DNA of 64,000 nt from Lachnospiraceae bacterium (GTDB taxonomy: Bacteria; Bacillota; Clostridia; Lachnospirales; Lachnospiraceae): assembly GCA_022510725.1 (NCBI GenBank), contig JAFLSW010000003.1, positions 1 through 64,000 of the forward strand. Reading direction: 5' to 3'. The position numbers were made by a program, and so were the translations under genes. How positions within the stretch are numbered: position 1 is the stretch's first letter; every line of letters begins with the position of its first letter. Under the pieces are notes generated by a model. That model saw only the letters and a list, made by a program, of their open reading frames with translations, searched no databases and was not told where the DNA came from. Below, one piece after another: positions 16,901 to 24,516 of this stretch.

Positions 16901-17905
16901 TTAACTCCGTTCCCCCTGTCTTTCCAGGGCTTTATATAATTCATCGGTTTTGGGCGGCTCTAAAAATCTGGTTTCGCCATCATTTATAACCACCCTATCG
17001 TTACCTTCTGTTACCTTTCCGATCACTGCGCTAGGGATCTGCTCTTTTTCCAATTCCCTTACCAGATCATGTCCGTTATCAGCTGCGATCAAAAGACTTC
17101 CTGATGACATCAGCTCATAAGGATTGATATCAAAGTAGTTGCAGATCTCCACTGTAGCCTGTCGGATAGGCAGCTTTTTTAGATCAATGTTCAGTCCAAC
17201 GCCTGCGCTTTCTGCCAATTCCCAGAGAGCTCCGAAAACCCCGCCCTCTGTAATATCGTGCATCGCGCTGACGCCGGACTTACCGGCGATAGCGGCCTCG
17301 GACAAAATCGAAAGATAGGCATCATATCCTGCCGCCTCTTCCACCAACTGAATGGGGAATTTTTTTAACAATTCTTCTTTTCGTTCTTTTGCCAAAATGG
17401 AGGTGCCTTCCAGGCCGACCCATTTCGTTATGACGATATCCTGTCCCGGTCTGGCGCCTTTTGTGGCTAAGAACCGGTCCTTTTTCACTTTTCCGATTCC
17501 GGTTATGCTTAGAAGCGGTCTTGTTACCGCATCCGTTACCTCTGTATGCCCGCCTATGACCTGAATGCCCAGTTCTTCACAGGCCCCTTCCAGATCCTGC
17601 ATGATCTCTTTGATCTCGGCTTCGGTTATCTCCGGGGGAAGCATGGCACATACCATCATTCCGATCACTTCTGCGCCGCTGGAGGCAATGTCGTTGGCAG
17701 AGATCATAACCGCCCACCTGCCCATATCCTTGCTGGTTCCCGTAATGGGATCGGTAGACAGGACCATGACCTCATCCGGTTCTAAGGCAAGAGCCGCGCA
17801 ATCCTCACCCACACCCGCCCCCATCAAGACCTCGGGACGACTCGTCTTTATTTGTTTTAGTATAGACCGTTTTAATACATTTTCCGGTACTTTTCCAATT
17901 TTCAT
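16901..17905 (-). CDS. AIR synthase-related protein (PurM/HypE-like)
   Basis: 334 residues of the PurM superfamily, which uses ATP on small-molecule or carbamoyl substrates. Seen are the N-terminal GAGVGEDCAAL, STDPITGTSKDMGRWAVMISANDIA, a GGHTEVT block and HDITEGGVFGALWELAE. It is closest in layout to HypE and related stand-alone proteins, but no other hydrogenase-maturation gene is in the window and the HypE C-terminal PRIC cysteine motif is absent, so HypE function is unlikely. Start chosen at 17905 (GAGG 8 bases upstream) rather than 17935. First gene of the operon with Lrp regulator, aminotransferase and trmL. Confidence 0.85.
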   Translation of the reverse strand: MKIGKVPENVLKRSILKQIKTSRPEVLMGAGVGEDCAALALEPDEVMVLSTDPITGTSKDMGRWAVMISANDIASSGAEVIGMMVCAMLPPEITEAEIKEIMQDLEGACEELGIQVIGGHTEVTDAVTRPLLSITGIGKVKKDRFLATKGARPGQDIVITKWVGLEGTSILAKERKEELLKKFPIQLVEEAAGYDAYLSILSEAAIAGKSGVSAMHDITEGGVFGALWELAESAGVGLNIDLKKLPIRQATVEICNYFDINPYELMSSGSLLIAADNGHDLVRELEKEQIPSAVIGKVTEGNDRVVINDGETRFLEPPKTDELYKALERQGERS

Positions 17906-17966
17906 TTCTTTATCCTCAATCCTATGCTGCTCCATGGGACTTTTCGGTTTTACGGATACATATAAC

Positions 17967-18004
17967 TTTAGGAAGCCGATCCGCCTTTGAATCTGCTTCC
18001 TAAA
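17967..18004 (-). terminator. Perfect 10-bp stem-loop after the VanW-family gene
   Basis: TTTAGGAAGC and GCTTCCTAAA are exact complements with an 18-base loop, 31 bases downstream of the VanW-family stop. The T-run after it is poor (GTTATAT), so termination may be partial. Confidence 0.5.
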
Positions 18005-18035
18005 GAAAATTTACCTATTTTACTCTTTATTCTTC

Positions 18036-19625
18036 CTAAGGCGCTACTGCATCTGCCGCCGCCGCTTCTGCCGCTGCTGCATCCGCCGCTGCCTGTGCTG
18101 CCGCTGCCGCTTCTGCCGCCTGCTGTGCCTGTTGCTGTTGAACAGCTGCCTGCTGTGCTGCCGCCTGCTGCTCCGGGGTGGGTCCTGCAGGAGCGCCTGC
18201 CAATACCGCCCTTACATAATCAATGCTCTGGGTTGCAATGGCTGCCTTTATCGCATTGGCCACATTGGGATCTGCAGTGGCTGTACCGACTGCTGCCGTT
18301 CTGGGAACAGCCTTATAGGTGCTCTTATTGATGACCTCTCTGCTCTGTTCCACACCATCTACCTTCACGATTTTCCAGAGCTGTGCCGTATAGCCTGTAT
18401 GAGCAGACTGTACACTGATATAGCCCACAGGTTTGCTGGAATCTGCTACAACCTGTTCTCCGGTTGCCGGCGTAGTAGTTAAGATCTCGCTCTCATAAAT
18501 AACCTCTCTGTTGTCAGGTCTGGTCTCAACGCCATAAATATTAAAGGTAATTTTCTTATCGTGGGTATAACCCTCGATATAAATAGGATGATCTAAGTTA
18601 TTTACAAATTTAAAGTCTTTGGCCGTTCCGGAGATCGCCGCATCGGCGGAAGGATCTACATAAGTTACGATCATGGAGTGATTGGAACGCTCTGTCACTT
18701 CCAATTCTGCACGGAGTACCGCATTATAAAGGGTGGTAGATACCTGACAGATGCCGCCGCCTAAGGAATCCACTACCAATCCGCCGGAATAGGAACCGGC
18801 CATAAAATAACCGTTTGCCTCTGTAAAGGGGCTGATGGCTTCATATACTGAAAACTCATCTCCGGGATAAAGAAGCGCCCCGTCTACCAGCCGACAGCCA
18901 TTTGCCACATTGCCGGATCGATTTGCATTGGATGTAGAATAGCTGGTAGTAAAACTGCCCAGGACATCTTTTACTTGGGAAAGTTCCTCTTCTGTTCCGC
19001 GAGGTTCATCTACCTCCACCACCAGGTCCACAACTGCATCTTTATAATCCCACTGCTCCGTCATAAATGCCACTACTGCATCTGCGGAAGCCTCATTGTT
19101 GATCTTAACACCGGTCTGTCCCGGTTCGATCACAAATTCACCGTTCTCTCTTGTAAGCGTAGCATCAATAGCCGGTACATTATATTCCTGGCACTGCTCT
19201 TCAATAATAGTCAAGATAGATTGTCGGTCTACCACAAAAGTAAGAGGAAGCATCAAGTTTTCGTGCTCCAGATCCTTTAAGGTCTTATATCTGTCAACCA
19301 GATTTCCTTTCTTTCCCACTTCCAAAGCCTGTGTGACCACATCTGCATTGGTCCATGTCAAGCCGATCTCATCTGCTGAAACCGTATAATAATTGTCATT
19401 CATGGCATGAAGCTGAATCTGGGCCTGACCGATCTCTTCAAGATATGCATTTACTTTTGCGGCAGCTTCTGCTTCCGTCAGACCGGAAACATCCACTTCA
19501 CCGATATAAATTCCATTTTCAATGGTATTGGGCGTCTGGTTGTTTGTCTCTGCTTTTACATTGTAAAGAACCGGCACCAGTGCCAAAACAAAAACGACAG
19601 CAAAAATTCCAATAATTTTTTTCAT
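18036..19625 (-). CDS. VanW-family protein with Ala/Gln-rich C-terminal tail
   Basis: 529-residue exported protein. A signal or anchor helix is at residues 3-22, then one or two peptidoglycan-binding-type domains (about 40-225, with YIGEVDVSGLTEAEA), a VanW domain (about 235-370, with PGDEFSVYEA and GGGICQVSTTLYNA) and a G5-like region. The last about 65 residues are almost only Ala and Gln, encoded by GC-rich GCN/CAG repeats. VanW proteins are common in Gram-positive cell envelopes and their biochemistry is unclear. AAGGGG precedes the ATG. The tail's codon bias differs strongly from the rest and produces long shadow ORFs on the plus strand. Confidence 0.9.
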   Translation of the reverse strand: MKKIIGIFAVVFVLALVPVLYNVKAETNNQTPNTIENGIYIGEVDVSGLTEAEAAAKVNAYLEEIGQAQIQLHAMNDNYYTVSADEIGLTWTNADVVTQALEVGKKGNLVDRYKTLKDLEHENLMLPLTFVVDRQSILTIIEEQCQEYNVPAIDATLTRENGEFVIEPGQTGVKINNEASADAVVAFMTEQWDYKDAVVDLVVEVDEPRGTEEELSQVKDVLGSFTTSYSTSNANRSGNVANGCRLVDGALLYPGDEFSVYEAISPFTEANGYFMAGSYSGGLVVDSLGGGICQVSTTLYNAVLRAELEVTERSNHSMIVTYVDPSADAAISGTAKDFKFVNNLDHPIYIEGYTHDKKITFNIYGVETRPDNREVIYESEILTTTPATGEQVVADSSKPVGYISVQSAHTGYTAQLWKIVKVDGVEQSREVINKSTYKAVPRTAAVGTATADPNVANAIKAAIATQSIDYVRAVLAGAPAGPTPEQQAAAQQAAVQQQQAQQAAEAAAAAQAAADAAAAEAAAADAVAP

Positions 19626-19734
19626 AATACTTTCCCCTTGTGCTATAATGGAGACATAAGCAGATTTTCCGAACTGCTTATAAGGTTAATAGCTGCAAAA
19701 CTCCTCGTTTCCTCATCCGCAATCTTTCTTGAAA

Positions 19735-19833
19735 CTACTGTAAGAAAGAAATGGCTGTGGGAACGATCATAGCTAAGATCAACAGGATGATGATGATTCG
19801 TGAAATCAATTGTCTGGTATTTTTATTAAACAT
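19735..19833 (-). CDS. Small membrane peptide, 32 residues (not in the ORF track)
   Basis: ATG at 19833 follows AGAGGTG at 5-6 bases and reads MFNKNTRQLISRI, then a continuous hydrophobic helix (IIIILLILAMIVPTAISFL), to TAG at 19735. Two N-terminal arginines and one lysine before the helix predict a single-pass segment with the N-terminus inside. It lies 109 bases upstream of the VanW-family gene on the same strand, so it may be the first cistron there. It is divergent from the 19870 gene with only 36 bases between. No family recognised; the ribosome site and composition are the evidence. Confidence 0.55.
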   Translation of the reverse strand: MFNKNTRQLISRIIIILLILAMIVPTAISFLQ

Positions 19834-19838
19834 AAAAT
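19810..19838 (+). promoter_or_regulatory. Promoter of the 19870 gene, inside the small peptide gene
   Basis: TTGTCT (19810-19815), 17 bases, TAAAAT (19833-19838), giving a start near 19845. It overlaps the first codons of the divergent 32-residue peptide gene, so the two genes' expression signals interfere physically. Confidence 0.4.
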
Positions 19839-19869
19839 CACCTCTTCTTACGAAAGGATATTATAAACG

Positions 19870-20481
19870 ATGTTTTCTATTTTGGCAAGCTTTATCATCT
19901 TTGCCGTATGGCTCACTTACGAAATCAAAAAACACGAAAAAATGGAAGATAACGCGCTGAATGACTTCTGGGCAAGGGAGCACAAAGCAAACAGTACCAG
20001 GCGGAAATCTTTGGATGGCTTAAATTATATCAAAATTCCCTTTGAATGCATTCCCAAAAGCCTGCTGCCCTATAATGATGAAGTGCAGGACTGCCTGTCG
20101 ACTTTGGAAAGACTTTCCGATAAAAAGATCGTCAATCTCACCGGCTATACCAATACGGACTTAAAGCTTGAATATGGTACTGCCAACCTTACCGTTTTGT
20201 CTTCTTATGACGAAAACTACACCCTTTATGCCCGCACCATCTACAAGCTTGCCAAGCTCTATTTGGAAAACGGCTATGAAAGCAATGCCCGCATTCTTTT
20301 GGAAAAAGGAGTAGAAAGCGGTACAGATATCAAAGACACCTATTTATTGCTGAAGGATATGTATGCCAAAGGCCACGAAGAGGATAAGATGAAGTCTCTG
20401 ATAGAAACTGCCTCCACTCTGCGCTCCGCCAACCGCTCTGCTATTCTGCGCTCCTTGGAGGAATCCGGCCATAAGAGCTGA
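19870..20481 (+). CDS. Hypothetical membrane-anchored protein with TPR-like helices
   Basis: 203 residues. A membrane helix at 1-17 is followed by a charged segment (EIKKHEKMEDN) and a cytoplasmic domain. Its second half (about 105-185) has the helical pattern of tetratricopeptide repeats (YKLAKLYLENGYESNARILLEKGVESG). Around residues 50-60 is a conserved-looking IKIPFECIPKSLLPYNDEVQDC block. No function is recognised. The last 41 bp overlap the 3' end of the convergent exonuclease gene. The ribosome site (AAAGGA) is rather distant from the ATG. Confidence 0.75.
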   Translation: MFSILASFIIFAVWLTYEIKKHEKMEDNALNDFWAREHKANSTRRKSLDGLNYIKIPFECIPKSLLPYNDEVQDCLSTLERLSDKKIVNLTGYTNTDLKLEYGTANLTVLSSYDENYTLYARTIYKLAKLYLENGYESNARILLEKGVESGTDIKDTYLLLKDMYAKGHEEDKMKSLIETASTLRSANRSAILRSLEESGHKS

Positions 20482-21178
20482 TCAGCCGGTCTAAATAGCG
20501 GCTGGCCTCATTGCGAGTCATATTCTCTATAATATATTCACTTTGCAGGTTATGATAGGACAGAAATCGATTGAGCTGTTCTATCTGTTTTTTTGTAACA
20601 GGGCTTTCCTTTTTGATCTTGTAAATAAGAGGTTTTGGTACAAAAACACTTTCTGCATCTTTATCCTGCCCAAACTGTTCCTTTAATAGTTCGTACAACT
20701 GCAAAGTAGCTTCCACATCCGATAAAGCCCGATGGGCTTTATGGGGAATATGAAAATGGCTGCATAAAAAAGGAAGCGACCGGCTTTCCAGGCTTTGCAG
20801 ATATTTCCTGGAAATTGCCAGGGTATCCATACCCTGTCGTTCAAATTCCCAGCCGCCATTCACTGCGGCCCTCTTTAAAAAGGAATAATCAAACAAAATG
20901 CTGTGTCCCAAAAGACAGCCCGTAGTCTCAAACTTCAGAAAGTCTTGTATGACTTCTCCGATAAAGGGGGCTTTTTCCAGGTCCTCATCCGACAGGCCGG
21001 TCAGGGTCCTGATCCGTTCTTCCAGTTTTCTCCCCGGATTGACCAGGGTATGAAAGGTGCCTGCAATCTTTCCTTTTTCTACCCGCAGGGCGGCAATTTC
21101 CGTTATCTTATCCTGTTTTGGTTCCAATCCGGTGGTCTCAATATCTACTACCGTAAAGTTGTCACAAAAGAAAGCCAT
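20441..21178 (-). CDS. DEDDh 3'-5' exonuclease (DnaQ/PolC-epsilon like)
   Basis: 245 residues. ExoI is VVDIETTGLEPKQDKITEI (Asp and Glu), ExoII lies around GHSILFDYSFL, and ExoIII is HRALSDVEATLQLYELL with the His-x4-Asp of the DEDDh class. These proteins proofread or trim DNA or RNA 3' ends. About 75 residues after the catalytic domain form an uncharacterised C-terminus. The start directly follows the nth stop (TAA-ATG). The 3' end overlaps the convergent 19870 gene by 41 bp. Confidence 0.9.
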   Translation of the reverse strand: MAFFCDNFTVVDIETTGLEPKQDKITEIAALRVEKGKIAGTFHTLVNPGRKLEERIRTLTGLSDEDLEKAPFIGEVIQDFLKFETTGCLLGHSILFDYSFLKRAAVNGGWEFERQGMDTLAISRKYLQSLESRSLPFLCSHFHIPHKAHRALSDVEATLQLYELLKEQFGQDKDAESVFVPKPLIYKIKKESPVTKKQIEQLNRFLSYHNLQSEYIIENMTRNEASRYLDRLISSYGRIPPRSAE

Positions 21179-21820
21179 TTATTTTTTCTTCCGCCCTTTC
21201 TTATAATAAGCGCAGTAGTCCGTTAAAAAACATTCCTCACATTTGGGATTTCTGGCAAAACAAATCTCCCGGCCAAAGGTAATGATCTGAATGTTGTATA
21301 GAATCCAGTGATCCTCCGGAAGGGCTTTCATCAGATCATATTCAATCTTTTCCGGATCCTCTTCCTTAGTAAATCCCAGCTTTTTGGAGATCCTCTTTAC
21401 ATGGGTATCTACCACCACACTGGGCTTATGGAAAATGTTCCCCAGGATCACATTAGCAGTCTTCCTGCCCACTCCCGCCAAAGCGGTAAGCTCCTCTAAG
21501 GTATCCGGTACTTCTCCATCGTATTTTTCCACCAGATCCTTGCAGCAGGCAATGATATTTTTTGCCTTATTGTGATAAAAGCCGGTGGAATGGATATCCT
21601 GCTCCAACTCCTTTAAATCCGCCCTGGCAAAATCCCCGGGGCTTTTGTATTTTTGAAACAGATCCTTTGTTACCACATTAACCCTGGCATCGGTACACTG
21701 TGCGCTTAACATGGTGGCGATCAAAAGCTGCCAGGGGTTCTCATGATTCAGATAGCATTTATATTCTCTTGTATAAACTTCATCCAGCTTATCCAAAATT
21801 TCCTGTGTTCGTTTTTTCAT
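21179..21820 (-). CDS. nth: Endonuclease III
   Basis: Bifunctional DNA glycosylase/AP lyase for oxidised pyrimidines (base excision repair). The 213 residues include the helix-hairpin-helix LAGVGRKTANVILGN with the catalytic lysine, the catalytic aspartate in VVVDTHVKRIS and the C-terminal [4Fe-4S] ligands CFARNPKCEECFLTDYC. All key residues are present. Its start overlaps the stop of the radical SAM gene by one base. Confidence 0.96.
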   Translation of the reverse strand: MKKRTQEILDKLDEVYTREYKCYLNHENPWQLLIATMLSAQCTDARVNVVTKDLFQKYKSPGDFARADLKELEQDIHSTGFYHNKAKNIIACCKDLVEKYDGEVPDTLEELTALAGVGRKTANVILGNIFHKPSVVVDTHVKRISKKLGFTKEEDPEKIEYDLMKALPEDHWILYNIQIITFGREICFARNPKCEECFLTDYCAYYKKGRKKK

Positions 21821-23598
21821 TATATGATATCCCTTTCATCCTGTAGCTCTTCTTCCGAAAGAACCCGTATGGCCGCCGCCTTTGTCAAAGGATCTCTGTC
21901 ATGGTAATCAAAGGCCACATACTGTTCTTTGGAAAGCTTTTCATAAACAGGTTTTTCTTTTGCAATGTCATACCAAAAGACTTCTACATGCTCCATTCGG
22001 GGAGACGCTGCCGTCTGCTTCTGCCTGCGGTAAAAACCGCCCAGCAGGCTCTTATAAGCCCCCTGATCCTTTGCAAAAAAAGGACGGCTCTTTGCATCTT
22101 CCCTAAGATACACATCCATAGTCAAAAGTTCATCCAGTAAATCCATTTTACAAGCCGTTTCCTCCATGGCAAACTGCCGCAAAACCTCATAGCGGTATAT
22201 ACGGGAAGGCGTATTGACGAAGCAGCCCTTCTTTTCATAAAAGTCTGCCAGCCTTTCAAATAAGGAAAAAGGCCTGTCGAAAAATTGCATCATATAAGGA
22301 AGCGTATAAGTAAACTGGCTGCTGTTGTAGTACAACTCCACCATTTCCTCTATCTGCTTTAATCTGCTTACCTCTTCAAAGGAAAGCCATTTTGTGCAAA
22401 GCACCTCATAGGGCGGCCGGTCCGTATACACAAGACCGTATTCTTCGCACTTCCTTTCCAGATCGGCTCCCTTTAATACCTTTAAAAAGCCCAACTGAAG
22501 CTGCTGGGGCGCCATGACATATACATCATCAAAGGAGCGGGAAAAGCTTTCATAATCTTCAAAAGGAAGTCCTGCGATAAGATCCAAGTGAATGTGGATG
22601 TTGTTTCCTTTATGAAGCTTGTCCACCGCTTCTGCCAGTTTAGAAATATCCGCCTGTCTGCAGATCTCCCGCAGAGTATCCTCATTGGTGGTCTGCACCC
22701 CGATCTCCATCTGTACCGCACCCGGTCTTAGGGTTTTTAAAAGAGCCAGCTCTTCCTCCTGCAAAAGGTCCGCCGCTATCTCAAAATGAAAATTGGTAAC
22801 TCCGTTGTCATGCTCCTTGATATACCGCCATATTTCCATGGCGTGCTGACGATTGCAGTTAAATGTCCTGTCTATGAACTTTACCTGGGCAACTTTATTT
22901 ATGAAGAAAAAGTCTAATTCCCGCTTTACCGTTTCCATATTTCGCAGGCGAACTTTTTTATCCAAACAGGACAGGCAGTAGCTGCACCGGAAAGGACAGC
23001 CTCGGGAAGACTCATAATAGATGATCTTGTGCTCAAAATCGGAAAGCACATCATAAAGAAATGGAATCTTATTAAGATCCAGGGGCTCCTTTGCAGGGGT
23101 GTAAACTATTTCATCTTCTTTTCTGATCACAACTCCTCTTATGCTTTCAAGCAAAGGTTCTGTGCCTTCTGATTGCAGATCCGATTTGTACTTATAGTAT
23201 TGCAAAAGTTCTAAGAAGGTTTCCTCTCCTTCTCCTATCATAATTCCGGTTAGCTGTGGATAACTATTTAGCACCTCGTCGGGACGGTAGGATACCTCCG
23301 GTCCTCCCAGCCATATGGGAAGATCCGGCATCAGCTTGTGCAGGTCCTTTACTAAGGATATGATCTGCTCAATGTTCCAGATATAACAGGAAAAACCGAT
23401 GACATCCGGTTTCTGTTTGTAAATGTCCCGCAGGATCTCTTCCGGTCTCTGGTTGATGGTATATTCCAAAAGTACAATATCCGCCATCGGATCCCAGGCA
23501 TCCGTCTTTCCGTATTTTGCCCCATAGGCACGCAGACTGTACAGTCCCGGGTTGGTATGTATGTATTTTGCATTGAGAGCTGCCAGTACAAATTTCAT
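21820..23598 (-). CDS. B12-binding-domain radical SAM protein (DUF4080 type)
   Basis: 592 residues: an N-terminal cobalamin-binding-like domain (about 1-140), a radical SAM core with the cluster motif SRGCPFRCSYCLS (CX3CX2C, near 195-210), and a C-terminal DUF4080-like region (about 380-590) with a histidine- and aromatic-rich end. The classic DxHxxG cobalamin motif is not evident, so cobalamin use is uncertain. Substrate unknown. It lies between lyxose isomerase (4-base ATGA overlap) and nth. Confidence 0.88.
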   Translation of the reverse strand: MKFVLAALNAKYIHTNPGLYSLRAYGAKYGKTDAWDPMADIVLLEYTINQRPEEILRDIYKQKPDVIGFSCYIWNIEQIISLVKDLHKLMPDLPIWLGGPEVSYRPDEVLNSYPQLTGIMIGEGEETFLELLQYYKYKSDLQSEGTEPLLESIRGVVIRKEDEIVYTPAKEPLDLNKIPFLYDVLSDFEHKIIYYESSRGCPFRCSYCLSCLDKKVRLRNMETVKRELDFFFINKVAQVKFIDRTFNCNRQHAMEIWRYIKEHDNGVTNFHFEIAADLLQEEELALLKTLRPGAVQMEIGVQTTNEDTLREICRQADISKLAEAVDKLHKGNNIHIHLDLIAGLPFEDYESFSRSFDDVYVMAPQQLQLGFLKVLKGADLERKCEEYGLVYTDRPPYEVLCTKWLSFEEVSRLKQIEEMVELYYNSSQFTYTLPYMMQFFDRPFSLFERLADFYEKKGCFVNTPSRIYRYEVLRQFAMEETACKMDLLDELLTMDVYLREDAKSRPFFAKDQGAYKSLLGGFYRRQKQTAASPRMEHVEVFWYDIAKEKPVYEKLSKEQYVAFDYHDRDPLTKAAAIRVLSEEELQDERDII

Positions 23599-24281
23599 GA
23601 TTCTGCCGCCTTAGGATATTCGTTACATAATAGTCGGTAAGGCGGTTCGTCCTCCTCAATCTCCGGAAACCTGCCCACTTCCTCATAGAAACGGTTGTCG
23701 GTATTATCATCATTGCACATGGAGACTTCTCCGATCAACACATCTCCCGTTCCGGGAAGCACATCAAAGTCGTGATATTGATGAGGCCAAAGGGTAATGC
23801 TTTCTCCCGGCTTTAACAAAACACCGGTACCTGCCGGCACATAATAAGAGCGTCCGTCAGAATTGACTAATACATCCGTATCATCCAGCTCTCCGTCGCC
23901 TCTGTCGTTATATACATGAATAATCAGGGTACCGCCTCCCCGGTTGATGATATCTTCACTTTTATTCCAATGAAAATGCATGGGGGAATGCTGACCTTCC
24001 TTTAACATCAAAAGCTTTTCGGCATATACCTTTTTGTACTGAGGCAGCTTTTGATTGCCGTTTCGCAAAGTGATCAGGGAAAATCCCACTTTGTCAAAAT
24101 CATTCAGTCCGTAATCCGTAATATCCCAGCCCAGCATATTGTCCCGTATCTCGTCGTACTCACTGCTCTTCTCCTGCCACTCTTCCGGTGTCCAATGGCA
24201 AAAGGGCGGTAATTGAAAACCGTGTTTTTCTATAAGCTGCTCCATATCTTTAATACAGGCATTGATCTTTGAACGCTTCAT
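23595..24281 (-). CDS. D-lyxose ketol-isomerase family
   Basis: 228-residue cupin-fold sugar isomerase. Metal ligands are visible in HFHWNKSEDI (two His and a Glu) and in the second cupin motif LWPHQYHDF. Family members interconvert D-lyxose/D-xylulose and often D-mannose/D-fructose. GGCGGG ribosome site before the ATG. First gene of the operon with radical SAM protein, nth and exonuclease, with no sugar transporter nearby, so its physiological substrate is not indicated by context. Confidence 0.88.
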   Translation of the reverse strand: MKRSKINACIKDMEQLIEKHGFQLPPFCHWTPEEWQEKSSEYDEIRDNMLGWDITDYGLNDFDKVGFSLITLRNGNQKLPQYKKVYAEKLLMLKEGQHSPMHFHWNKSEDIINRGGGTLIIHVYNDRGDGELDDTDVLVNSDGRSYYVPAGTGVLLKPGESITLWPHQYHDFDVLPGTGDVLIGEVSMCNDDNTDNRFYEEVGRFPEIEEDEPPYRLLCNEYPKAAES

Positions 24282-24427
24282 AATTATCCCGCCTTTCTTT
24301 GATGCTTATTTGCAGATCTCACTCCGTTCGCCACCCGGCTCTGCCCTTTCTGAACATTTTACCACAATCTTTTTCAACTCTCCATCTCTATTTCCTGGTA
24401 ATTACAGTTTTTATGGGTATGCTTATA

Positions 24428-24456
24428 TTGTAAAATTATTTTCTCTTTACTATAAT
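24428..24456 (+). promoter_or_regulatory. ptsI promoter
   Basis: TTGTAA (24428-24433), 17 bases, TATAAT (24451-24456), with A+T-rich sequence upstream, about 60 bases before the ptsI ATG. A GGAG ribosome site follows at 24507 or so. Confidence 0.65.
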
Positions 24457-24516
24457 AAATATAACTGAAAAAATTGTTTTCAACCCCCTTCGTAAGGAAA
24501 GCAGGAGATAAAGACT

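Noticed and set aside
16901-17905. Hydrogenase maturation gene hypE
   Set aside because: PurM-like fold is clear, but the C-terminal cysteine motif and any other hyp or hydrogenase genes are missing.
18036-18482. Plus-strand ORFs of 114-116 residues with Leu/Pro-rich sequence
   Set aside because: Shadows of the Ala/Gln simple-sequence tail of the VanW-family gene; no ribosome site.
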